64,000 bases of DNA from JACDAN01 sp963802375 (GTDB lineage: Bacteria > Actinomycetota > Thermoleophilia > Gaiellales > Gaiellaceae): assembly GCA_963802375.1 (NCBI GenBank), contig CAWDIJ010000004.1, positions 124,001 through 188,000 on the forward strand, in the 5' to 3' direction. The stretch's first letter is position 1. Each line of letters opens with the position of its first letter. This document shows positions 34,525-42,134 of the stretch, in pieces. The position numbers and the translations under genes were made by a program. The notes below the pieces were generated by a model. The model did no database searches, was not told where the DNA came from, and saw only the letters and a list, made by a program, of their open reading frames with translations.

Positions 34525-35148
34525 TCAGCGAAGCGGGACCGCGTATTTCGAAACCCAGTCGTTGACCGTGGCCCAGTCCAGGTTCGCAAAGAAGGCGTCG
34601 ATGTAGGACGCTCGGTCGGTCTGGTAGTCGAGGAAGTAGGCGTGCTCGTAGACGTCGAGGGCGACGAGCGGGGTCGCGTTCCAGATCGGGTACGTGTTCT
34701 GGGTGTCCCCGATGTAGTTGAAGAGCCGCCCCTCGTCCCAGTCGTAGGCGGTCCAGGCCCAGCCGCGCCCCGCCATACCGGTCGCCTTCAGGTCCTCGCG
34801 CCAGGCCGAGACGGAGCCGAAGTCCCGCTCGACCAGCTGCTCGAAGGGACCTTCGGGATCGCCACCGTCGCCGCCGAGGTGCTCGAAGTAGATCTCGTGG
34901 TTCTTGATCCCGCCGATCGCGAAGGAGAGATCGACCTTCAGCGCCCTGAAGTCTGAGTAGACCTGGTTGGCAGCCGACAGATCGACGCCGTCGAGCTTGC
35001 CGAGGATCTCGTTCCGCTTCGCGACGTAGCCCTGGTAGAGCTTGTAGTGCGCCTCGACGGACTCGCGCGAGATGCCGTCGAGCTCGTACAGGCGCGGCTT
35101 CAGCTCTCGGGCGGTGATCTCCTCGTGGTTGAAGACAAGCGTCGACAA
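34525..35148 (-). CDS. Fe/Mn superoxide dismutase family protein
   Basis: The 207-residue protein follows the SOD fold: SVEAHYKLYQGYV (first His ligand), SFAIGGIKNHEIYFEHL (second), GRGWAWTAYDWDEGRLFNY and the Asp/His ligands in LDVYEHAYFLDYQ. The usual HH-x-K-HH helix is reduced to AHYKLY, so residues around the active site differ from textbook SODs. It removes superoxide if active. TTG 35148 is chosen because AAGGAG ends five bases before it; a GTG six bases upstream would place the ribosome site inside the gene. Confidence 0.85.
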   Translation of the reverse strand: MSTLVFNHEEITARELKPRLYELDGISRESVEAHYKLYQGYVAKRNEILGKLDGVDLSAANQVYSDFRALKVDLSFAIGGIKNHEIYFEHLGGDGGDPEGPFEQLVERDFGSVSAWREDLKATGMAGRGWAWTAYDWDEGRLFNYIGDTQNTYPIWNATPLVALDVYEHAYFLDYQTDRASYIDAFFANLDWATVNDWVSKYAVPLR

Positions 35149-35217
35149 GCGCACTCCTTCTCGAAGACGTCAGAGCCGGCGGCAGCATACCGCCGGCTCT
35201 GACGAGTGCTTCTTGCC

Positions 35218-36084
35218 CTATCGCTTGGTGACGACGAGCGTGCGGCTGTGGCTCCAGACGTAGCCGGTGCCGGCCTGGTTCGTCGTCATGAACATCCGGA
35301 GGATGTGCCGGCCACGCGGCAGGTCCATCAGGAACCGCCGGGCACCGGAGCTTCCGAGCCGGACCTTCTTGCGGTTGACCCACTGTCCGAGGCTCGAGCG
35401 CCGCTGGACGTAGACCCAGCGCCCGGCAAGCGAGCGGCCCGCCTTCGCGGAGGTCACGAACCACGGCGCGCGCCGGATGAACGTCATCCGAGGCCGGACG
35501 CCGACCATGGCGACCGCGCTTGTCCGGTTACCCCACCGAGTCTGATATTCGCTGAGCACCTGCGGCACGAGCGTGTAGTCGTAGGCGCCGGACGTGCCCG
35601 TCTTCAGATCCGCCCGCTTGACGAACGAAGTCGATCCGAAGGGCTTCTCCCAGACGGAGACGTCCTGGTTGGCGGCTCCGGAGGAGATGAAACCGGTAAG
35701 GCGGATGCCCGACCCGTAGAACACGATCGGCTGCGAGAGCGCGATCGAGATCGAGGGCGCAGGCCCCCTGACGACGATCGTGCCCCGCTCTGCGGGCTCG
35801 AGCGCGTCGCGGTACCGGTACGTCCCAGCGGTGTTGAACACTCGCTCGTACGTCTGCCTCGGCCTGAGGACGGGCGAGGCGAAGTGCCCGTTGTCGGCGA
35901 CGACCTGGTGGTTCACCGTGTCGGCGTTCCGCCAGCGGATCGTGTCCCCCGTCTGGATCGTGCGAGTGACCGGATTGAATCCGTCCGGCTGGATCGCCAC
36001 GCCCCTCGTCACCGCCGCCAGCGCGACAGAGGCCGCCGAGGCGACGGCGAGGACCGAAGCGATAAGGAGTAGAGCTCTTTTCAT
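35218..36084 (-). CDS. Secreted cupredoxin-like protein with C-terminal beta domain
   Basis: The 288-residue protein has a signal peptide (KRALLLIASVLAVASAASVALA). Next comes a cupredoxin-like domain at about 25-105: IQTGDTIRWRNADTVNHQVVADNGHF and AGTYRYRDALEPAERGTIVV. His is present at the first ligand site but Cys is absent from the last loop, so copper binding is doubtful. The remaining 180 residues form beta-sandwich-like repeats (DVSVWEKPFGSTSFVKRADLKTG). A G-rich ribosome site precedes the ATG. Confidence 0.75.
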   Translation of the reverse strand: MKRALLLIASVLAVASAASVALAAVTRGVAIQPDGFNPVTRTIQTGDTIRWRNADTVNHQVVADNGHFASPVLRPRQTYERVFNTAGTYRYRDALEPAERGTIVVRGPAPSISIALSQPIVFYGSGIRLTGFISSGAANQDVSVWEKPFGSTSFVKRADLKTGTSGAYDYTLVPQVLSEYQTRWGNRTSAVAMVGVRPRMTFIRRAPWFVTSAKAGRSLAGRWVYVQRRSSLGQWVNRKKVRLGSSGARRFLMDLPRGRHILRMFMTTNQAGTGYVWSHSRTLVVTKR

Positions 36085-36207
36085 TGCCGAGAACCCCCTT
36101 CGTGTTGCGTTTCCGCGTCGGAAACTTATGCCCGCACAGGCAAGAAAAATCGTGTCCCAAATCAACTTCTTACAGCTCGGCCTGAATTCCTTACAGTTGG
36201 CTCCCTC
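36085..36207. promoter_or_regulatory. AT-richer divergent promoter region with CTTACAG repeats
   Basis: This 123-base gap is visibly richer in A and T than its surroundings. CTTACAG occurs twice, at 36169-36175 and 36190-36196, exactly 21 bases apart (two helical turns), close to the SDR GTG start. It may hold promoters for both directions and an activator or repressor site. Confidence 0.35.
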
Positions 36208-36867
36208 GTGCGCGCCCTCGTCACCGGAGGAACCGGCCGAGTCGGCTCGGCGATCGCCGCACGGCTCGAGACCGAGGGCTGGAACGTCTTCGCTGCGGGC
36301 AAGGTGCACGGCGATCTCTCCGACGTGGAGGCCGCCCGCGCGGTCGTGCGGACGGCGGTGGAAGAGCTCGGGGGCCTCGACCTGCTCGTGCACGCCGCGT
36401 CCGACGGATTCACGCCGAAGCCTGTCGAAGAGGTGACCGAAGAGGACTGGGACGCGGCCTTCGGAGCCACTGCCAAGGGAGGGTTCTTCGTCACCCAGGC
36501 GGCGGCACCGCCGCTACGCGAATCGCGGGGGGTCGTGATCATGATCGAGGACGTGATGGGCCTCGAGCCGTGGCCCTTGTTCGCGCCCCACAGCGCGGCG
36601 AAGGCGGCGCTCCACATGCTCACGCAGGTGTTCGCGCGGGCGCTTGCACCCGAGGTCCGAGTGTGCGGGATCGCCCCCGGGCCGGTCGCGATCGAGCCGG
36701 AGCAGGAGGAGCGGCGCGCCGCCGAATCCCTGCTCGGACGGGTCGGAACACCCGACGACGTCGCGGACGCCGTCGTCTACTTGGCGGGCGCGGGATTCGT
36801 CACCGGCTCGACGCTGGTGGTCGACGGCGGCCGCCTCCTTCAATCCGCGCGCACCACCCCTTCGTAG
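36208..36867 (+). CDS. SDR family oxidoreductase
   Basis: The 219-residue protein has the Rossmann start ALVTGGTGRVGSAIA, a LDLLVHAASDGF segment equivalent to NAG, and the PFAPHSAAKAALHMLTQVFAR region in which the usual catalytic Tyr-x-x-x-Lys is His-Ser-Ala-Ala-Lys. The tyrosine is therefore missing, which questions dehydrogenase activity. The C-terminal VTGSTLVVDGGR motif is canonical. The ECF sigma gene follows 8 bases later. Confidence 0.85.
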   Translation: MRALVTGGTGRVGSAIAARLETEGWNVFAAGKVHGDLSDVEAARAVVRTAVEELGGLDLLVHAASDGFTPKPVEEVTEEDWDAAFGATAKGGFFVTQAAAPPLRESRGVVIMIEDVMGLEPWPLFAPHSAAKAALHMLTQVFARALAPEVRVCGIAPGPVAIEPEQEERRAAESLLGRVGTPDDVADAVVYLAGAGFVTGSTLVVDGGRLLQSARTTPS

Positions 36868-36875
36868 ATACGAGA

Positions 36876-37487
36876 ATGAGCACCTCTGCGGCGGCCGTGG
36901 GGTTGCGCTTGCCGCCCGCGGCGTCACGCGTAACCATGTCCGTCTTGTCCTACTCGAACGTGAGCGACGGCGAGCTGATCCGGATGGTCGGCTCCGGCGA
37001 CCGGAGCGCCTTCGACGCCCTGTACCGCCGCTACGCTCGGCCCGTCTTCGGGCTTGCGCTCAGGCGACTCGGCGACCGAGGCCGTGCCGAGGACGCCGTC
37101 CAGGAAACCTTTGCGTCCGTCTGGCGCGCAGCAGGGAGCTACAAGCCCGAGCGGGGCCCCGGCGCGCCGTGGCTCTACGCCGTGGCGCGAAACGCAATCG
37201 TCGACAACGGCCGCGCCAAGCGCGAGCCGCCGGTCGACGCACCCGATGAGGTGGCGGGCGACGAAGGCCCTGCCGAGCGCGCCGAATCCGGCTGGGTCGC
37301 CTGGCGCGTCCACCGGGCACTCGCCGAGCTCCCGGAGAACGAGCGGCAAGTGATCGAGCTCGCGTACTGGGGCGGCCGCTCGCAGAGCGAGATCGCCGAC
37401 CTGCTCGGCATCCCCCTGGGCACCGTGAAGACGCGCACGCGTACAGGCCTCGCCCGGCTCGCGGCCGTCCTGGAGGACGTGCTGTGA
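36876..37487 (+). CDS. ECF-type RNA polymerase sigma factor
   Basis: The 203-residue protein contains region 2 (DRSAFDALYRRYARPVFGLALRRLGDRGRAEDAVQETFASVWRAAGSYKPERG and APWLYAVARNAIVDNGRAK) and region 4 (LPENERQVIELAYWGGRSQSEIADLLGIPLGTVKTRTRTGLARL). ATG 36936 (MSVLSYSNVS) is an alternative start that would remove a 20-residue Ala-rich extension. It overlaps the next gene by four bases; that gene encodes its probable anti-sigma factor. Confidence 0.9.
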   Translation: MSTSAAAVGLRLPPAASRVTMSVLSYSNVSDGELIRMVGSGDRSAFDALYRRYARPVFGLALRRLGDRGRAEDAVQETFASVWRAAGSYKPERGPGAPWLYAVARNAIVDNGRAKREPPVDAPDEVAGDEGPAERAESGWVAWRVHRALAELPENERQVIELAYWGGRSQSEIADLLGIPLGTVKTRTRTGLARLAAVLEDVL

Positions 37488-38122
37488 ATCCTCCGAACCT
37501 GGACGAGCTGTTGGAGGGGATCGAGGACCCGCGGGAGCGCGACCGGCTCCGCCGGATGCACGACCTCCTGGTCGCGACCGGCCCGCCGCCCGAGCTCTCG
37601 CCGGCACTTGCAGGAGCGCCGGCTGCCCCAGCGGCCGAAGAAGAGGAGCCGGACACCTCCTGGATGCCGCCCCGCCGCCTCGGAGCCACGCTGCTCGTCG
37701 GCGCCGGGCTTCTCGCCGCCGCCTTCGGTGTCGGGTACATCGCGGGTGACGGCGGCGACGAAGAGCCCGCGGCGGTGCCGGCCGAGCAGCCCGCCCAGGT
37801 CATCGCGCTACGCCCGTCCGACCAGAACGACACCGCAGGCGCCAGCATCGCCCTCGGTCGGAAGGGCCCTGACGGCAACTGGCCGATGACGCTCACCGTC
37901 CGCGGACTGAAGCCTCTGACCGGCGGCGACTACTACGTCCTCGCGCTGACCCGGAACGGAAAGCCGACCGTCACGTGTGGGACGTTCAACGTCGCGCCGA
38001 GCGGCACCACCACGGTGGAGATGGTCGCGGCGTACGACCTCGACCGGTTCGACGGCTGGGCGATCACGCAGTGGGACGGTGCCACCCGCGACGAGCGGGT
38101 CGTGATGACCGAAGCCGCTTAG
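37484..38122 (+). CDS. Membrane anti-sigma factor (RskA-like)
   Basis: The 212-residue protein has an N-terminal cytoplasmic segment (NLDELLEGIEDPRERDRLRRMHDLLV), a Pro/Glu linker, one transmembrane helix (LGATLLVGAGLLAAAFGVGYIAG) and an outside domain ending in LTVRGLKPLTGGDYYVLALTRNG and WAITQWDGATRDERVVM, resembling the RskA/anti-sigma-K extracellular fold. No zinc motif is seen. It starts with GTG in a GTGA overlap with the sigma gene. Confidence 0.82.
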   Translation: MNPPNLDELLEGIEDPRERDRLRRMHDLLVATGPPPELSPALAGAPAAPAAEEEEPDTSWMPPRRLGATLLVGAGLLAAAFGVGYIAGDGGDEEPAAVPAEQPAQVIALRPSDQNDTAGASIALGRKGPDGNWPMTLTVRGLKPLTGGDYYVLALTRNGKPTVTCGTFNVAPSGTTTVEMVAAYDLDRFDGWAITQWDGATRDERVVMTEAA

Positions 38123-38823
38123 GGCGCGACGCGGTCGTTCGCCTCGAACGCCTCGTGCGTGATCGGCATGAGGCGCTGGAGGAACAGCTCAGCTGCTGCT
38201 GCGTACTGGCGGATTTCGAACTGCGCTGCCTCATGGTTCCTGAGCGCGCAGAAGTGCATCAGGCTCCGGGGATTGCAGCTCCAGTAGTACTTCGTGTACG
38301 TCGAGAGCGGGAGGACGGAGCGAGCGAGCTCTTTGGCCACGCCTTGCTCGAGCATCCGCTCGTAGGCCTGAAATGCGCGTCTGGCGTTCTCTTCGATCTC
38401 ACGTCGAGCGGCGTCGCGTACATGTTCGTCTACCGGCTCGAACGAGTACGCGCCTGGCTTGCCGACCTGGCTGCGTACATTCTCCGGTACGTAGAACTCC
38501 GGCTCCATCTTCGAGTATCTGCCGCTCCATTCGTTATAGGAGTGGCCCGCACGGTGGCGGTGATGCTCACGGACAACGAAGAGCGGCGCCTTGATGACGA
38601 AGCGAAAATAGCCATGCTCGAAGGGACTTCCGTGTCGCTCTCGCATCAGAAACCGAATCAGCCCGCCGTCTTTGTCCGTCAGCTCGTCGGACGCCTGGTT
38701 GAAGGAGACACGAGCGCCGTTGACGACCGCCAGGTCCGAGGCGAGAGCTCCGTCCAGCGCCACGAAGCCGTGATCGAGGACCGGGACGACGTTGTCGGCT
38801 AGTACGTCAGGCGTGACGGCCAC
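38119..38823 (-). CDS. thyX: Flavin-dependent thymidylate synthase ThyX
   Basis: The 234-residue enzyme contains the ThyX signature RHRAGHSYNEWSGRYS, preceded by HGSPFEHGYFRF and followed by WSCNPRSLMHFCALRN. It transfers a methyl group from methylenetetrahydrofolate to dUMP using FAD and NADPH. GTG 38823 is the start nearest the conserved VAVTPDVLADNVVPVL; the frame extends upstream to 38856 but that would overlap the divergent gene. It overlaps the convergent anti-sigma gene by four bases. Confidence 0.92.
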   Translation of the reverse strand: MAVTPDVLADNVVPVLDHGFVALDGALASDLAVVNGARVSFNQASDELTDKDGGLIRFLMRERHGSPFEHGYFRFVIKAPLFVVREHHRHRAGHSYNEWSGRYSKMEPEFYVPENVRSQVGKPGAYSFEPVDEHVRDAARREIEENARRAFQAYERMLEQGVAKELARSVLPLSTYTKYYWSCNPRSLMHFCALRNHEAAQFEIRQYAAAAELFLQRLMPITHEAFEANDRVAP

Positions 38824-38827
38824 GCCG

Positions 38828-39475
38828 ATGAGTGTAGAGGGGGCGTATGTCGGCACTTCCGGCTGGTCGTATCCGTCGTGGAAGCCGGCCTTCTACCCGG
38901 CGGACGCCAAGCCGGCCGACTTCCTCGCGCACTACGCGGCGCGGTTCCGGACGGTGGAGCTGAACACGACCGGGTACCGGCTTCCTGCCGAAGGGCAGTT
39001 CGAGCGCTGGGCCGAACAGACGCCTGAAGGCTTCCGCTTCGCGCCGAAGCTGAACGCGTACAGGACGCGCGACCTCGCCACCTTCGAGGAACGCGTGCGC
39101 CGCCTCGGCGACCGGCTGGGGCCGATCCGCGCTGTGATCGGCTCCAAGCGGGACGAAGGCCTCCTCACGCTCATGCTCGGCTCGCTCGATCCCGAGACCC
39201 GGATCGCGCTCGACTTCCGCCACGAGTCTTGGGACGGCGTCGAGGGAGACCTACCTGAGAACGCGGTCCGTGTGGACGACCTCGACGCGGCAGCGCCTTT
39301 CCGCTACCTCCGCTTCCGCGACCCGCCGTACCAGGATGCGGAGCTCGCCGAGTGGGCCGAGCGCCTGCGGCCTTTGGTGTCCGACGGAGTGGACGTCTAC
39401 TGCTATTTCCGTCACGAGGACGAGCCGACCGCGCCTCGCTACGCGGAGCTGTTTGCCGAGCTCGTGTCTGGGTAA
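38828..39475 (+). CDS. DUF72 family protein
   Basis: The 215-residue protein follows the DUF72 TIM-barrel pattern: YVGTSGWSYPSWKPAFYP, RFRTVELNTTGYRLP, TPEGFRFAPKLNAYRT, IALDFRHESW and DVYCYFRHEDEPTAPRYA. Members have an unknown role and sometimes associate with DNA repair or metal. The start ATG 38828 lies five bases from the proposed ThyX start, so the two promoters overlap coding sequence. A helical protein gene follows. Confidence 0.85.
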   Translation: MSVEGAYVGTSGWSYPSWKPAFYPADAKPADFLAHYAARFRTVELNTTGYRLPAEGQFERWAEQTPEGFRFAPKLNAYRTRDLATFEERVRRLGDRLGPIRAVIGSKRDEGLLTLMLGSLDPETRIALDFRHESWDGVEGDLPENAVRVDDLDAAAPFRYLRFRDPPYQDAELAEWAERLRPLVSDGVDVYCYFRHEDEPTAPRYAELFAELVSG

Positions 39476-39512
39476 CTCCGGCCTACTCGAAAACCCGCAC
39501 GAAGGAGGAGTG

Positions 39513-40001
39513 ATGGCAGAGCTCACCCAGCTCGACACCAAGATCGCGGAGGTCATCGGACTCGCCCAGGCCGCTCAGGGCGCGATCGACAAGGTTTCAG
39601 GCCTCGTGGAAGACGACGAGCTGAAGCAGCAGCTCGCACAGGTGAAGCAGGAGGCCGTCGAGACTGAGGAGCGCACGACGCAGGTCGCGGAGAACCTCGA
39701 CGGCAAGAAGACAGCGATCCTCGAGAAGGCCCGTGAGACGAAGCAGGAAGCAACCGAGATGATGCAGACCTATCTCGGCAGCGACGCCGACGAGCTTGAC
39801 GGCTTCGAGTTTCTGACGATGGCCGAGGCCGGCGAGGTCGGCCACTGGCAGATCCTCGGCACCATGAACCAGAAGGCACGGAACCAGGAGCTGCAGCAGG
39901 TCATCGACTGGGCGACGCCGGTCCAGGAGCGGCACCTGGAGAAGGCGCTGCGTGGCTCACTCAAGCTCGCTGCCGACGAGGACCCGAACGAGCCGGCCTA
40001 G
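39513..40001 (+). CDS. Helical protein, ferritin-like/DUF892-like (tentative)
   Basis: The 162-residue product is almost wholly helical: IAEVIGLAQAAQGAIDKVSGL, ELKQQLAQVKQEAVETEERTTQVAE, KTAILEKARETKQEATEMMQTYL and a C-terminal helix with WQILGTMNQKARNQELQQVIDWATPVQERHL. Glu/His residues at E, EAGEVGHW and HLEKA could form a di-iron or other metal site as in DUF892 proteins, but I cannot confirm it. A GAAGGAGGAG ribosome site precedes the ATG. The stop overlaps the first bases of structured repeat A copy 2. Confidence 0.6.
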   Translation: MAELTQLDTKIAEVIGLAQAAQGAIDKVSGLVEDDELKQQLAQVKQEAVETEERTTQVAENLDGKKTAILEKARETKQEATEMMQTYLGSDADELDGFEFLTMAEAGEVGHWQILGTMNQKARNQELQQVIDWATPVQERHLEKALRGSLKLAADEDPNEPA

Positions 40002-40914
40002 GAGTGTTTGGCGGAATAGCGCTCGTCGCCAGGGTGCGATGCTCGTTCCCAGGCAAGGACGCAGGGAGCGCCCGTATCGAATGAGATACGGGCGCGACTG
40101 AGGACGCAGACCTGGGGGCGAGCAGCGCGGCCTGGCGGCACAGCCGGTATTTCGCCAAACGCTCTGGCTTTCGCGCTCTGACGACGAGGCGCGTCTCTCG
40201 CGAGAGGGGCGCGCCTTCGAAGTCCCCGAAGCATTCCATCTCGTTGAAGCCGAGGTCGGTCAGCAGGCGCGCGAGCTCCGTCGCTGTGTAGACGCGGAGC
40301 CGGAAGCTGACGCTGCGACGGTTGCCGACTGCGAGGTAGGTGTGGTCGGTCTCGATCTCGCCGCCGAGGTAGTCGAACCGGCGCTCCTCGAGCAGCACGG
40401 CATCGTCGGGCAGCGGCTCCCAGCTGCGTTCCTGGAAGATCGCCATCAGGCGGTCGCGGTGGAGGCACTCGACGACGAGCGAGGCGCCTGGCCGAAGCAC
40501 GCGGAGAAACTCGCCGAAAGCCTGCCTGTCTCCCTCTTCGCCCCGGTAGCCGATCGACGTGAAGAGGCAAAGGACCGCATCGAAGCTCCCCTCGTCGAAG
40601 GGCAGTTCGCGGAAGTCCGCCTGCACCCAGCTCGGCCACGCAACCGCGCCCGCCATCCGCTTCGCCTCCGCCAGTTGGACATCGGAGCGGTCCACGCCAA
40701 CGACATGAAAGCCGAGCTTCGCGAGCGGGACCGCGTGGCGGCCGAACCCGGTGGGCGCATCGAGGATGTCCGCCGGCGGCTCGACCCCTGCAAGCGACGC
40801 CGCCAGGCGCGCCTCCTCGGCAGAGTCGCGTTCGCCGAGGTTCGCGGCGTAGGTCGTCAGGTAGATCTCGTCGAACATCGTGTCCCAGGTCTCGTCGGGT
40901 GTGATGTCCCCCAT
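39961..40914 (-). CDS. Class I SAM-dependent methyltransferase with a repeat-derived C-terminal extension
   Basis: The 317-residue frame starts with the SAM methyltransferase core: ILDAPTGFGRHAVPLAKLGFHVVGVDRS, WVQADFRELPFDEGSFDAVLCLF, and FRVLRPGASLVVECLHRDRL. The core ends at about GAPLSRETRLVVRARKP, residue 250. The rest (some 65 residues) is translated from structured repeat A copy 2 (40002-40164) and from antisense of the convergent gene; the expected stop codon at the repeat edge is lost. It forms a TGATG overlap with the upstream epimerase gene. The acceptor is unknown. Confidence 0.75.
   Translation of the reverse strand: MGDITPDETWDTMFDEIYLTTYAANLGERDSAEEARLAASLAGVEPPADILDAPTGFGRHAVPLAKLGFHVVGVDRSDVQLAEAKRMAGAVAWPSWVQADFRELPFDEGSFDAVLCLFTSIGYRGEEGDRQAFGEFLRVLRPGASLVVECLHRDRLMAIFQERSWEPLPDDAVLLEERRFDYLGGEIETDHTYLAVGNRRSVSFRLRVYTATELARLLTDLGFNEMECFGDFEGAPLSRETRLVVRARKPERLAKYRLCRQAALLAPRSASSVAPVSHSIRALPASLPGNEHRTLATSAIPPNTPRPARSGPRRQRA
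40002..40164 (+). repeat. Structured palindromic repeat A, copy 2
   Basis: The outer stem 40002-40018 / 40148-40164 has 17 pairs, two of them G-U in + sense. The central hairpin 40068-40078 / 40085-40095 is a perfect 11-bp stem with loop GAATGA. GGACGCAG is directly repeated at 40057-40064 and 40102-40109. Relative to copy 1, several stem positions change on both sides (for example CAGGG/CCCTG against CCAGG/CCTGG and a C-G pair against T-A in the outer stem), while loop and internal segments are kept. It begins at the stop of the helical protein gene and lies inside the 3' end of the methyltransferase frame. Confidence 0.75.
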
Positions 40915-41951
40915 CAGCTCACCTTCTTGAGCAGCCCAAGGGCCTGCTGGTTCCATGGCACACGGTGCGTGACGCCGACGGCGCGCGCGACCTGGTCGCG
41001 GTTTGCCAGGTACCAGTCGTAGGTTCGCGTCAGCGCCTCTACGTTCGAGAGTTTCGGTGTCCAGCCGAGGACGCTCTCCGCCCGCGAGATGTCCACGAAC
41101 GAGTCGCGGTGGGCGGTCTTGTAGTGCCACTCGACGAGCGGCGAGACGCGCGCGAGCTCGAGCGCCCGCAACGCGATCTCGGCGGGCCGCACCGGGATCG
41201 GCGTGAGACGACTGTCCGACCCGGCGTGGTCGATCAGCGCCTGGAGATCCTCGCGAACGGTCCCGAACTCCTTCGCGCCCACGTTCAGCGTCTGCCACGC
41301 CGCCGTCCGTTTGCTCGCCGCGAGGACGATCGCCTCGACGAGATCCTCGACGGCGAGGAGCTGGTACCGGTTGGAGCCGTCGCCGAGCGTGTAGATCCGG
41401 CGTCCCTCGCGGACCCAGTCGAAGAGGATCTCGAAGACGCCGAGCCGCTCGGGCCCGATGAACGTCTTCGGCCGGAGAATCACGCAGTCGAGCCCGCGGC
41501 GCATGAACGCGCGGACCGCGTCCTCGGCGGCGATCTTGGACTCGCCGTAGTGCCCGACCCCTTGGAGCGGGTCGTCCTCCTCGATCGGGTGCTTGTCCGG
41601 CACGCCGTAGACGGCTGTGGACGAGACGAAGACGACGCGGCGTACCCCCGCCTGGGCGGCGGCGGAGAGGAGCGTCAGCGTTCCGTCGACATTGACCGAC
41701 TCGATCTCCGCGCGCGAGCCGCGGATCGGGAGCGCGGCCGCGGCGTGGACAAGGATGCGCGCACCGTCGACGAGCTCGCGCGCGGCGCTCTCGTCCCGGA
41801 TGTCCCCCCGGAGCTCGCGAACCTGGCCCTCGAGCTGCGGGTCGTCGAGCCCGACGAGGTCGAGCGAGCGCACCTCGTGTCCGTCGGCGACGAGGCGGCG
41901 GGCAAGGTGAAGCCCGAGAAACCCCGCGCCGCCGGAGATCGCCCAGACCAT
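40914..41951 (-). CDS. NAD-dependent epimerase/dehydratase
   Basis: The 345-residue extended SDR begins WAISGGAGFLGLHLARRLVADGHEV, and contains VHAAAALPI, VVFVSSTAVYGVPDKHP and the catalytic Tyr-x-x-x-Lys in GHYGESKIAAED, then RPKTFIGPERLGVF. It resembles UDP-sugar 4-epimerases/dehydratases and sterol-dehydrogenase-like enzymes; substrate is not defined. The start codon lies just downstream (in its own sense) of a REP-like cluster. It overlaps the methyltransferase start by one base (TGATG). Confidence 0.88.
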   Translation of the reverse strand: MVWAISGGAGFLGLHLARRLVADGHEVRSLDLVGLDDPQLEGQVRELRGDIRDESAARELVDGARILVHAAAALPIRGSRAEIESVNVDGTLTLLSAAAQAGVRRVVFVSSTAVYGVPDKHPIEEDDPLQGVGHYGESKIAAEDAVRAFMRRGLDCVILRPKTFIGPERLGVFEILFDWVREGRRIYTLGDGSNRYQLLAVEDLVEAIVLAASKRTAAWQTLNVGAKEFGTVREDLQALIDHAGSDSRLTPIPVRPAEIALRALELARVSPLVEWHYKTAHRDSFVDISRAESVLGWTPKLSNVEALTRTYDWYLANRDQVARAVGVTHRVPWNQQALGLLKKVS

Positions 41952-41966
41952 AGCTCGAGGCTAACG

Positions 41967-42096
41967 GACATGTCTCGGTGCCTGGCACCTCGACCTGCCC
42001 GGCGCGGCCGTGTCCCTGTCGGAACCATGCACCGCCGAGGCACCGGCCTCGTCTCCTCCGGCCGCGTCTTGGTGCCAGGCACCAGGACGCGGCCGG
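41967..42096. repeat. REP-like double palindrome
   Basis: Two GGTGCC-GGCACC palindromes lie about 90 bases apart. The second (42058-42096) is a 19-bp stem with one G-T wobble around a single A, reaching CCGGCCGCGTC/GACGCGGCCGG at its base. The first (41967-41987) is shorter. The core equals that of the palindrome at 15123-15145, which sits beside a transposase fragment of the RAYT type, so these are probable REP elements mobilised by such an enzyme. The cluster lies between the epimerase start and the ABC permease stop. Confidence 0.6.
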
Positions 42097-42106
42097 AAGG
42101 AACAGT

Positions 42107-42129
42107 CGCGCAACGGCCGCCGTTGCGCG
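42107..42129 (-). terminator. Terminator of the ABC export operon
   Basis: CGCGCAACGG (42107-42116) and CCGTTGCGCG (42120-42129) form a perfect 10-bp stem with a three-base loop, six bases after the stop codon of the permease gene on the minus strand. It is placed to end that transcript. Confidence 0.6.
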
Positions 42130-42134
42130 GTGGG

